This document shows, one piece after another, positions 35,854-46,375 of a DNA stretch of 64,000 bases. The DNA comes from Syngnathus acus. Taxonomy: Eukaryota; Chordata; Actinopteri; Syngnathiformes; Syngnathidae. The DNA lies in assembly GCF_901709675.1 (NCBI RefSeq), contig NC_051101.1, positions 10,374,501-10,438,500 of the forward strand, in the 5' to 3' direction. Below the pieces are notes generated by a model, which saw nothing but the letters and a program-made list of their open reading frames with translations, had not been told where the DNA came from and did no database searches. Both the position numbers and the translations under genes were made by a program. The first letter of the stretch is position 1; each line of letters starts with the position of its first letter.

Positions 35854-36605
35854 TTTCGCACTGCAATAACAACACTTGTTCAACGATGTTTGGCTAACAA
35901 AAGTGTCTTTTGGGCAGCGGCCAGCGAGCTATTTGTTGAAGTAATTGAATATAGGTTATCCCGTATTAAGACAATCGTATTTTGTGCTGTGCTAGATCGT
36001 TTGGCAAGAAAATAAACTTAGCAAAAGACAGCCTAGTTGCATTGTTCCACAATCATTTGAGATCGAACATTCGTCGAGGATAATCAAGCTAAATGTCATA
36101 AAGTTAGCATTGTGGTAGCTACCATGTGTGGTGAATTGTCTTCGTTCCACAATCATTTGAGATCAAACATTCGTCGAGGATAATCAAGCTAAATGTCATA
36201 AAGTTAGCATTGTGGTAGCTACCATGTGTGGTGAATTGTCTTCGTTTCACAATCATTTGAGATCGAACATTCGTCGAGGATAATCAAGCTAATGTCATAA
36301 AGTTAGCATTGTGGTAGCTACCATGTGTGGTGAATTGTCTTCGTTCCACAATCATTTGAGATCAAACATTCGTCGAGGATAATCAAGCTAAATGTCATAA
36401 AGTTAGCATTGTGGTAGCTACCATGTGTGGTGAATTGTCTTCGTTGCTCCGCTGAGTGAAGTTCCTCCAAATATTCAAGGTGCCCAAAAGCAAAGATGTT
36501 AGCTGCTGCAACCAAGCAGTAGTACAAATAACGTTGCTAACATGATAGGTTCGTCGTAACTTACGTCTTTCGTCATTGCGGTTGGCGACTTACAACACAA
36601 AGTTG
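35854..36605. other. Z3 upstream flank
   Basis: Putative promoter and 5'UTR of Z3, then the four-copy minisatellite. About 310 bp present in the other units (from TTTTTTCCCCCGTCTGCC onward) is deleted, so GTTAGCTGC runs directly into AACCAAGCAGTAGTAC at about 36508. Confidence 0.7.
36049..36447. repeat. 100-bp minisatellite, four copies, upstream of Z3
   Basis: Copies start ACAATCATTTGAGATC at 36049, 36149, 36249 and 36348; the third is 99 bp. Same unit and same position as in front of Z2. Alternate copies share GATCAAAC instead of GATCGAAC, which suggests a two-copy block was duplicated. Confidence 0.95.
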
Positions 36606-36613
36606 TGCTAGAT

Positions 36614-37620
36614 CAGCTGTGTCCAAAGTCCGGCCCGCGGGCCAAAACCAGCCCCCAATCAGATTTCATATGGCCCGCAGCTTCGGTCTTATAATGTATT
36701 ATTTATGGACCGCCTGCACTGTCAAACTGAATATTACAAAAAACAAAACAAAAAACCTTGAACCTGTAATTCCTCCTATTACCAAAGGGTGGCAGCACCA
36801 CCCCTCGCCGCTCATTTCTGCCATGGCGACTGCAAAGAAAACGAGGACAGTTGACATTGAGGAACGTCGCTTTCAAGAGAAATGGGAATTACAAAACTTC
36901 TTCGCTGAAAATCAAGGCAATTGTGTTTGTCTAATTTCTAAAGAGACGGTTGCCTTGTTTAAGGATTTCAACCTAAAGAGACACTAGTAGACTAAACATG
37001 CTGACACATACGACAAGCTAAGTAAGGGAGTAACCGCGTTGATAAAGTGAAGCAGCTCCAAGCTGAAATGACATCACAACAGCGATTCTTCACGCGGGGC
37101 TGAGTCAAAATGAAATAAAAATGAAATATGACTTAATATTAAATATTACGAAGTGGCCATGTTAATACTGTTGATGTTGTAAACCTGTAGAAATGACACA
37201 AACTATTACTTTCTGAAAGATATTGTAAATGACAAGAGCAAAACTCTCTCGTTTTAAGTTTTAATAATAACACACAAATTTGCCTTAGTTATAACTCCTG
37301 TTTAAAATGTTCATGAGGCAAAAATAATTTTAAACTCGTGTAAATGTAAAGTATTTCAACAATGTTATCTGACTCTTCAGATATGAATGAAAGGCAGAAT
37401 TTGTGTTTTTAAGAGTTGTTCACATCTGCCTGAATGGCTTATATGTGGTTATTTTGTCATTTGAAAAATAAAGACAATTGTGACAATGAAATTTGTTTTA
37501 TGACAGTGTGTATTTGCATGAAATTTTTGTAGTTAAAAAATGTCTGAAAAAACGATTGGCCCCCGGGCCCCTTCACTTTATTAAATCTGGCCCTCCTTGC
37601 AAAAGGTTTGGACACCCCTG
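36614..37620 (+). mobile_element. hAT-type transposon copy B, both ends present (1007 bp)
   Basis: Left end CAGCTGTGTCCAAAG; right end (inverted) CAGGGGTGTCCAAACC. It is flanked by a perfect 8-bp target duplication TGCTAGAT (36606-36613 and 37621-37628). Terminal type and 8-bp duplication are hallmarks of hAT elements. Internal sequence is mostly noncoding except a broken transposase start, so it is nonautonomous. Confidence 0.92.
36823..36987 (+). pseudogene. hAT transposase N-terminal remnant in copy B
   Basis: 54 aa starting MATAKKTRTVDIEERRF, with QEKWELQNFFAENQG and FKDFNLKRH. This resembles the N-terminal zinc-binding part of GTF2IRD2/Charlie-type hAT transposases. The CxxC first half reads CVCLIS, so one cysteine is lost. 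Two stop codons follow the RH, and family-like residues (TKHADTYDKL) continue after them. Copy C has the same remnant at 32852-33016. Confidence 0.75.
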
Positions 37621-38398
37621 TGCTAGATAGTGTAGTGAATTCACTTCGATGGTCAGCTGGTCTTCCAAACAAACGGTGAAAAAGTGGCTGGCTTGGAGAA
37701 GGAAAACTTCAGTCACACACGGCTGATTGGGGAAAGATTTTATTCAACCCATGTCAGAGAGAAGTGTCTCGCGCCCTAGCCAAGATGTCGAGTCCCTTTG
37801 TCAACTCTTTGGGGACCCACCAGGAACAATTCCAGATGCCACCTTCATCTCTCACCTTCATAGCCTTCAATATAAGTACTGTGAAGTAAACAACTCTCAA
37901 GAACAATTTAAAGTGTTATGAGCAAGGTAAGGCAACAAAAAAACCTGTTGAAAAAAATGGGGGATATCCAACACTATTTATTTTTTCATTTTGTTGCTCC
38001 ACATGAACATGAAAGGCTGAAGAATACAAAACCCTAAACAGACATTATTAAAAACTCAGCAACTTGTCCTGAATATGAATGAAAACAAATTGCAGTTAAA
38101 AATCACAACCAAAAGAAACATCAATTATAATGACAAATACAGAACGATTCTCATCCCGAGGCTGGTTAACTATATTTTCAAATGCATTACTAAAACTAAA
38201 ATATGAACTTCTCACTGTAGTAAAGGAAAGGAGTTCAGCATCTCAATCAAAAGCTACATACTAGAATTATAACTGATGCATAAACTCAAAGTCTGCTCAA
38301 ATAGGAGGTGAGAACTTCATACATCATTGCTCATCTCCCAGAGACACTCAGAATTCTCAATCGAGACTCTTTGACAAGTGACTGAGCAGGCAACAGGG

Positions 38399-40424
38399 TT
38401 AGGTGTGGGCTCCTGTGTGCCTGATTAAACTTACCCTCTCAGCGAATTTTCGGCCACAAACTGAGCACGAAAAAGGTTTCTCGCCAGTGTGGGTTCTTGT
38501 GTGACGTTCTAAATGTTGCCTCCGAGCAAATTCTTGGCCACAATCTGAACATGAAAAAGGTTTCTCGCCAGTGTGGATTCTTGTGTGAAGTGTTAGAGCT
38601 GTCTTCACTGCAAAGTTTTTGCCACAAACTGAGCATGAATAAGGTTTCTCGCCAGTGTGGATTCTTGTGTGCGCAGTTAAATTTCCACTCTGATTGAATT
38701 TTTTGCCACAAATCGAGCATGAAAAAGGTTTCTCACCAGTGTGGGTTCTTATGTGACATTTTAAATGTTCCCTCCGAGCAAATTTTTGGCCACAATCTGA
38801 GCATGAATAGGGTTTCTCACCAACGTGGGTTCTTGTATGAAATGTTAGACTTTTCTTCAGTGAGAACGTTTGGTTACAAACTGAGCATGAATAGGGTTTC
38901 TCGCCAGTGTGGGTTCTTGTATGAATTTCTAAGTTTGTCTTCACTGAAAATGTTTTGCCACAAACTGAGCATGAAAAAGGTTTCTCACCAGTGTGGGTTC
39001 TTGTATGGATTTCTAAGTTTCTCTTCACTGAAAATGTTTTGCCGCAAACTGAGCATGAATGAGGTTTCTCGCCAGTGTGAATTCTTCTGTGCCTTTTTAA
39101 AGCGCCCCCCCCCGAGAATTTTTTCCCACAAACTGAGCATGAAAAGGGTTTCTCACCAGTGTGGGTTCTTGTATGAAGTGTTAGACTTTTCTTCACTGAG
39201 AACTTTTGGTTACAAACTGAGCATGAATAGGGTTTCTCACCAGTGTGGGTTCTTGTATGAATTTCTAAGTTTCTCTTCACTGAAAATGTTTTGCCACAAA
39301 CTGAGCATGAATGAGGTTTCTCGCCAGTGTGAATTCTTGTGTGCCTTTTTAAAGCGCCCCCCCCAGAGAATTCTTTCCCACAAACTGAGCATGAAAAGGG
39401 TTTCTCACCAGTATGGGTTCTTGTATGAAGTGTTAGAGTTCCCTTCCGAGTGAATCTTTGGCCACAAACTGAGCATGAAAAGGGTTTCTCACCAGTGTGG
39501 GTTCTTGTGTGACTTTTTAAATGTCCCCTCTGAGCAAATTTTCGGCCACAATCTGAGCAGGAAAGTTTTTTTGTCACATCATCACTATCTGATGGCTGAG
39601 CTGCTTCTGATCCTCCACAGTGGTCTCCATCATCTTCTCGAGTCATTTGTTGACTTGAGCTGCAGCTTGGAGGCTCCGCCCCTTTGCTCACCTCATGTTG
39701 ACCCTCATCTAAACTCTTCACAGGAACACCAATCGATAGCATCTTGAAGGTATCCTCCTCCTCTTTAATGTCACAGGAGTCTTCTCCCTCTTTAATACAA
39801 AGTCGCTCCGGCTCTTCCTCCTCTTTTATGTTGCAAAGAAACGTGTGCACCATTTGTTCATTCAAGTGGTGGACCTCTTTGCCCACATCCTCCTCTTTAA
39901 TACAAGGCCGCTCCGGCTCTTCCTCCTCTTTTATGGTGCAAAGAAACGTGTGCACCATTTGTTCATTCAAGTGGTGGACCTCTTTGCCCACATCCTCCTC
40001 TTTAATACAAGGCCGCTCCGGCTCTTCCTCCTCTTTTATGGTGCAAAGAAACTTCTGCACTATTTGTTCATTCATGTGGTGGACCTCTTTGCGCACATCT
40101 TCCTCTTTGATGCACGTGTGCTCTGGCTCCTGCTGCTTAGGACGAATAGCTTCACTGATGTCTGCAAAAACAAGACAAGCACATAAGTTACAATTGAAGA
40201 GAAACCGGTCAAAACTATACAAGGATTTTTTCAATCTGCCTATCACACATGATATGAATAGAATAGTACTAAAAATAAACACTGGAAAAGGATTCATAAT
40301 AGAAACTAGACGTGTACAAACCTGCCCTGCACAACACAACATTCGGCTGCAAGCAAAGATGTTCCTGTCGTCGACAAGTACGGTCCTTTTCCTCCACGTA
40401 CTTTGCTGTGGTCCTTGCAGACAT
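38399..40424 (-). CDS. Zinc-finger gene Z4: 14 C2H2 fingers, 621 aa
   Basis: Two exons: 40424-40322 ([20 protein letters not shown]) and 40161-38399, joined in phase 1, 621 aa. Exon 2 has [16 protein letters not shown], three acidic modules, the linker and 14 fingers ending [15 protein letters not shown]. The donor is AG/GTTTGT and the acceptor TTTTTGCAG. It is the intact sister of Z3. Fingers 3-5 ([27 protein letters not shown]) are repeated with changes as fingers 6-9, so a finger block duplicated after the split from Z3. Nuclear DNA binding is expected; no effector domain is recognised. A 1.2-kb insertion with its own tandem repeat lies in its upstream flank. Confidence 0.88.
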
Positions 40425-42400
40425 TTTCGCACTGCAATAACAACACTTGTTCAACGATGTTTGGCTAACAAAAGTGTCTTTTGGGCAGCGGCAAGCGAGC
40501 TATTTGTTGAAGTCATTCAATATAGGTTATCCCGTATTTACACAATCGTATTTTGTGTTGTGCTAGATCGTTTGGCAAGAAAATAAACTTAGCAAAAGAC
40601 AACTAGACTGTAGTTGCATTGTTCCACAATCATTTGAGATCGAACATTCGTCGAGGATAATCAAGCTAAATGTCATAAAGTTAGCATTGTGGTAGCTACC
40701 ATGTGTGGTGAATTGTCTTCGTGGCTCCGCTGAGTGAAGTTCCTCCAAATATTCGAGGTGCCCAAAAGCAAAGATGTTAGCTGCTTTTTTCCCCCGTCTG
40801 CCAGGCATAGCATCTTTTAAACCTGGCGAGACACATGATCTCATCACTTTGACTAACAGCTGCGGTTTGAGTCTCAGTATACGTGTTGTTTCGTCGTCCA
40901 TTAAAGGCCATCTGCTCAGTTCTTTTCCGGTGTTGTGCGAGATTTGGTTCCCCCGTGAGATTTTGTCCCCCCTGCCGCGGGAGCGCGCACGCCTTATTTG
41001 GAAAGCGAAAAACCGATGTCGTACGGCGTCAGCACTATGTTGTTTTCAATAAAAACATGAAGAACTCACGTTTACGTCAGTCAATTTTAATTTTTATAAA
41101 GGATTATTCTCATTTGATGTCTTTAAATTCATCCGCGTTCTGCCATTGAAGCGGGGTGCATTCAAAGACCAGTCGTACAGACGGAACACTCAATCACTTC
41201 ACCAAAAAGCAACAATATAATTACGTGAGCTCTTTGCATAAACCTCGATGCAAAGAAACTCCTCTTTTTGGGTATCGTTACATGCTACAAGAGTATATAT
41301 TACAAAGGAGACTTTCTACTTAATTGTGATCATCATTCATCCATCCATTTGATTACTCAGGTATTTTCAAAGCAAATTAATATTGTTGCATTTATTAATT
41401 TGCTTTAAAATGACGGCGCAATATAATTAAAAGCTGACACTATAGCAATGTCAAACGTGTTCATTTAAGAAAAAGCCACACACGTTTTATGATCAAATCT
41501 TTCATAATGAGAATGATTTGAGTGAATTGATTTGAATGAATAATTGAGAAGAAATTTCAGTTCCGAAGGCTCCTTTTGTCCCAAGCAAAGTGACAGGTGG
41601 TGGGGAGGGGGGATAAAAATTGTAACAGGAACTCTATAAAAATTGTCAAGCCGTGAAAATTTGTGCCCCCCTCCAATTTTGAGAACGGTGAGTCCTGGAC
41701 ATCGACTGTCTTTTTTTCTATCTTCCCGGGGGTCTGTTCAGGTTGTGTGGCAAATTTGAACAGAATCCCTCATTCCTAGGCCAAATTACAGGGGGCAACA
41801 CATCCTCACGGCTGCCCCGTGAGGATATGTTCCCCCCCCCCCCCCCCCCCTTATTTTCAGAACGGTGAGTGCTGGACTCCAGCTGTTTTTTTTCTGTCTT
41901 CCTGGGGGTCTGTTCAGGTAGTGTGGCAAATTTGAACAGGTTCCCTCATTCCTAGCCCAAGTTACAGGGGGGGAACACATCCTCACGGCTGCCCCGTGAG
42001 GATATGTTCCCCCCCCCCCTTATTTTCAGAACGGTGAGTGCTGGAGTCCAGCTGTTTTGTTTCTGTCTTCCCGGGGGTCAGTTCAGGTTGTGTGGCAAAT
42101 TTGAACAGAATCCCTGATTCCTAGGCCAAATTACAGGGGGGGAACACATCCTCACGGCTGCCCCGGCATACCACAAGTATGGTGCTAATTCAACGTTTTA
42201 TTTTTACTTCTACTCAGGAGGGGAGCTGTATTATTGCCGCCAAAAAGGCACAGACCAGGCAGTCCAAGTGAAGGTTGTCTGTGGTGCTGAAGAGGCAAAT
42301 AAAATTTTTAAGAGTTTTCATGCCAGCCCGGCAGGGGCACACACCGGGCAAAATAAAACGTCTTTCGTCGTTGCGGTTGTCGACTTACAACACAAAGTTG
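40425..42400. other. Z4 upstream flank with a unit-specific insertion
   Basis: 40425-40930 is the shared unit flank, with one minisatellite copy (about 40626-40725). From about 40931 (GTGTTGTGCGAGATTTGG) to about 42359 the sequence is absent from all other units. It is AT-rich, then contains the 41683-42165 tandem repeat. Shared unit sequence resumes at TCTTTCGTCG and leads to an empty hAT target site TGCTAGAT at 42401. The insertion is possibly a mobile element; no transposase or clear termini were found. Confidence 0.65.
41683..42165. repeat. About 170-bp tandem repeat, three copies, with hairpins and C-runs
   Basis: Copies start GAACGGTGAGT near 41683, 41860 and 42029. Each has GGGGGTCTGTTCAGG or similar, GTGGCAAATTTGAACAG and CACATCCTCACGG. 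The first two end in CCTCACGG-CTGCC-CCGTGAGG, a perfect 8-bp stem with a 5-base loop, then GATATGTT and a C-run (19 at 41832-41850, about 10 at 42009-42019). Confidence 0.9.
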
Positions 42401-43206
42401 TGCTAGATAGTGTGGTGAATTCTCTTCGATGGTCAGCTGGTCTTCCAAACAAACGGTGAAAAAGTGGCTGGCTTGGGGAAGGAAAACTTCAGTCACACAC
42501 GGCTGATTGGGGAAAGATTTTATTCAACCCATGTCAGAGAGAAGTGTCTCGCGCCCTAGCCAAGATGTTGAGTCCCTTTGTCTACTCTTTGGGGACCCAC
42601 CAGGAACAATTCCAGATGCCACCTTCATCTCTCACCTTCAATATAAGTACTGTGAAGTAAACAACTCTTTAATGAAATGTCTTAATGCATCTCAAGAACA
42701 ATTTAAAGTGTTATGAGCAAGGCAAGGCAAGGCAACAAAAAAAAAGCTGTTGAAGAAAAACGGGGGATATCCAACACTATTTATTTTTTCATTTTATTGC
42801 TCCACATGAACATGAAAGGCTGAAGAATACAAAACCCTAAACAGACACTATTAAAAACTCAGCAACTTGTCCTGAATATGAATGAAAACAAATTGCAGTT
42901 AAAAACCACAACCAAAAGAAACATCAATTATAATGACAAATACAGAACGATTCTCATCCCGAGGCTGGTTAACTATATTTTCAAATGCATTACTAAAACT
43001 AAAATATGAACTTCTCACTGTAGTAAAGGAAAGGAATTCAGCATCTCAATCAAAAGCTACATACTAGAATAGAATTATCACTGATGCATAAACTCAAAGT
43101 CTGCTCAAATAGAAGGTGAGAACTTCATGCATCATTGCTCATCTCCCAGAGACACTCAGAATTCTCAATCGAGACTCTTTGACAAGTGACTGAGCAGGCA
43201 ACAGGG

Positions 43207-45628
43207 TTAGGTGTGGGCTCCTGTGTGCCTGATTAAACTTACCCTATAAGAGAATTTTCGGCCACAAACTGAGCACGAAAAAGGTTTCTCGCCAGTGTGG
43301 GTTCTTGTGTGACGTTTTAAATGTTGCCTCAGAGCAAATTTTTGGCCACAATCTGAACATGAAAAAGGTTTCTCACCAGTGTGGATTCTTGTGTGAAGTG
43401 TTAGAGCTGTTTTCGTTGAAAATCTTTTGTCACAAACTGAGCATGAAAAAGGTTTCTCACCAGTGTGGCTTCTTGTGTGAATTGTTAGAGCTCTCTTCAC
43501 TGAAAATGTTTTGCCACAAACTGAGCATGAATAAGGTTTCTCGCCAGTGTGGATTCTTGTGTGCTTTTTTAAAGTGCCCCCCTCAGAGAATGTTTGCCCA
43601 CAAACTGAGCATGAAAAGGGTTTCTCACCAGTGTGGGTTCTTGTGTGACCTTGTAAATGGTGCCTCTGAGCAAATTTTTGGCCACAAACTGAGCATGAAA
43701 AAGGTTTCTCGCCAGTGTGGGTTCTTGTGTGCCTTTTTAAATATGTTCCCTCAGAGAATCTTTGCCCACAAACTGAGCATGAAAAAGGTTTCTCGCCGGT
43801 GTGGATTCTTGTGTGACCTTTTAAATGGTGCCTCTGAGCAAATTTTTTGCCACAAACTGAGCATGAAATGAGTTTCTCACCAGTGTGGATTCTTGTATGG
43901 ATTTCTAAGTTTCTCTTCACTGAAAATGTTTTGCCACAAACTGAGCATGAATAAGGTTTCTTGCCAGTGTGGATTCTTGTGTGCCTTTTTAAAGTGCCCC
44001 CCTCAGAGAATTTTTGCCCACAAACTGAGCATGAAAAGGGTTTCTCACCCGTGTGGATTCTTGTGTGACCTTTTAAATGTCCCCACTGAGCAAATCTTCG
44101 GCCACAATCTGAGCATGAAAAAGGTTTCTCACCAGTGTGGGTTCTTGTGTGAATTGTTAGAGCTCCCTTCAATGAAAATATTTGGCCACAAACTGAGCAT
44201 GAAAAAGGTTTCTCACCAGTGTGGGTTCTCGTGTGCGTTTTTAAACTTTCACTTCGAGCAAATCTTTTCCCACAAACTGAGCATGAAAAGGGTTTCTCAC
44301 CAGTGTGGGTTCTTGTGTGACTTCTTAAACGGTCCCTCTGAGCAAATTTTTGGCCACAAACTGAGCATGAAAAAGGTTTCTCGCCAGTGTGGGTTTGGGT
44401 GTGTCTTTGTAAGCTTTGCCTCCTACTGAATGTTTGGCCACAAACTGAGCATGAAAAAGGTTTCTCGCCAGTGTGGATTCTTGTGTGCTTTTTTAAAGTG
44501 CCCCCCTCTGAGAATTTTTGGCCACAAACTGAGCATGAAAAAGGTTTCTCGCCAGTGTGGGTTCTTGTGTGACCTTTTAAATGTTCCCTCCGAGCAAATT
44601 TTTGCCCACAAACTGAGCATGAAAAGGCTTTCTCACCAGTGTGGATTCTTGTATGACATTTTAAGCTTGCCTTATAACCGAATCTCTGGCCACAATCTGA
44701 GCATGAAAAAGGTTTCTCGCCAGTGTGGATTCTTGTGTGTTTTTTTAAATTTCCCCCCTCAGAGAATTTTTGCCCACAAACTGAGCATGAAAAGGGTTTC
44801 TCACCAGTGTGGGTTCTTGTGTGACTTTTTAAATGTCCCCTCTGAGTAAATTTTCGGCCAGAATCTGAGCAGGAAAAGTTTTTCGTCACATCTTCACTAT
44901 CTAATGGCTGAGCTGCTTGTGATCCTCCACAGTGGTCTCCATCACCTTCTCTGGTCATTTGTTGAGTTGAGCTGCAGCTTGGCGGCTCCGCCCTTTTGCT
45001 TACCTCCTGTTGACCCTCATCTAAACTCTTCACAGGAACTCTGGTTGATGGCATATTGAAGGTATCCTCCTCCTCTTTAATGTCATAGGAGTCTTCTCCC
45101 TCCTCTTTAATACAAGGCCGCTCCAGCTCTTCCTCTATGGTGCAAAGAAACGTGGGCACCATTTGTTCATTCAAGTGGTGGACCTCTTTGCCCACATCCT
45201 CCTCTTTAATACAAGCCCGCTCTGGCTCTTCCTCCTCTTCTACGGTGCAAAGAAACTTCTGCACCATTTGTTCATTCATGTGGTGGACCTCTTTGCGCAC
45301 ATCTTCCTCTTTAATGCACGTGCGCTCTGGCTCCTGCTGCTTAGGACGAATAGCTTCACTGATGTCTGCAAAAACAAGACAAGCACATAAGTTACAATTG
45401 AAGAGAAACCGGTCAAAACTATACAAGGATTTTTTCAATCTGCCTATCACACATGATATGAATAGAATAGTACTAAAAATAAACACTGGAAGAGGATTCA
45501 TAATGGAAACTAGACGTGTACGAACCTGCCCTGCACAACACAACATTCGGCTGCAAGCAAAGATGTTCCTGTCGTCGACAAGTACGGTCCTTTTCCTCCA
45601 CGTACTTTGCTGTGGTCCTTGCAGACAT
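43207..45628 (-). CDS. Zinc-finger gene Z5: 20 C2H2 finger repeats (19 complete), 753 aa
   Basis: Two exons: 45628-45526 ([24 protein letters not shown]) and 45365-43207, joined in phase 1, 753 aa. Exon 2 has [16 protein letters not shown], two acidic modules, a linker that differs slightly from its sisters ([20 protein letters not shown]), then 20 finger repeats. Finger 1 reads FSCSDSGRKF: its second zinc cysteine is Ser, so it should not fold. The other 19 are complete. It is the largest gene of the array. Ends [15 protein letters not shown], as in Z1 and Z2. The frame is intact. Confidence 0.88.
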
Positions 45629-46375
45629 TTTCGCACTGCAATAACAACACTTGTTCAACGATGTTTGGCTAACAAAAGTGTCTTTTGGGCAGTGGCCAGC
45701 GAGCTATTTGTTGAAGTCATTGAATATAGGTTATCCCGTATTTACACAATCATATTTTGTGTTGTGCTAGATCGTTTGGCAAGAAAATAAACTTAGCAAA
45801 AAACAGTCTAGTTGCATTGTCCCACAATCATTTGAGATCGAACATTCGTCGAGGATAATCAAGCTAAATGTCATAAAGTTAGCATTGTGGTAGCTACCAT
45901 GTGTGGTGAATTGTCTTCGTTGCTCCGCTGGTCTCCAAAAAACACTTGGTGGAAGATGGCTGGCTCAGAGAAGGAAAACCTCAGTGACACACGGCTGTTT
46001 GGGAAAAGATTATTTTCAACCGATGTCAGAGTGAAGTTCCTCCAAATATTCGAGTGGCCCAAAAGCAAAGATGTTAGCTGCTTTTTTCCCCCGTCTGCCA
46101 GGCATCGCATCTTTTAAACCTGGCGAGACACATGATCTTATCACTTTGAATAACAGATGTGGTTTGAGTCTTAGTATACTTGTTGTTTCGTCGTCCATAA
46201 AAGGCCATCTGCTCAGTTCACGGACAACTGGCCCTTCTAAATTCTAGGCACCTATACATTACTGAAACTAACCCCACCCCCCCTGTCCAGCACAAATAAC
46301 TCATGTGCCGGCCTGGCCTTTTAGGGCAACATACAGAGACACATGCTAAAGAAAGCGCCTTACAACACAAAGTTG
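45629..46375. other. Z5 upstream flank
   Basis: Shared unit flank with one minisatellite copy (about 45826-45925). It carries a 100-bp extra segment (45931-46030) that resembles the unit's 3'-side flank, then normal 5' flank again. It ends in an empty hAT target site (TGCTAGAT, 46376-46383). Confidence 0.7.

Noticed and set aside
35171-36015. Plus-strand frames over the acidic modules and exon 1 of the zinc-finger genes (Ser-rich, [13 protein letters not shown])
   Set aside because: Antisense of the KEEEEPE modules; present identically in each unit because the sense sequence is repeated.
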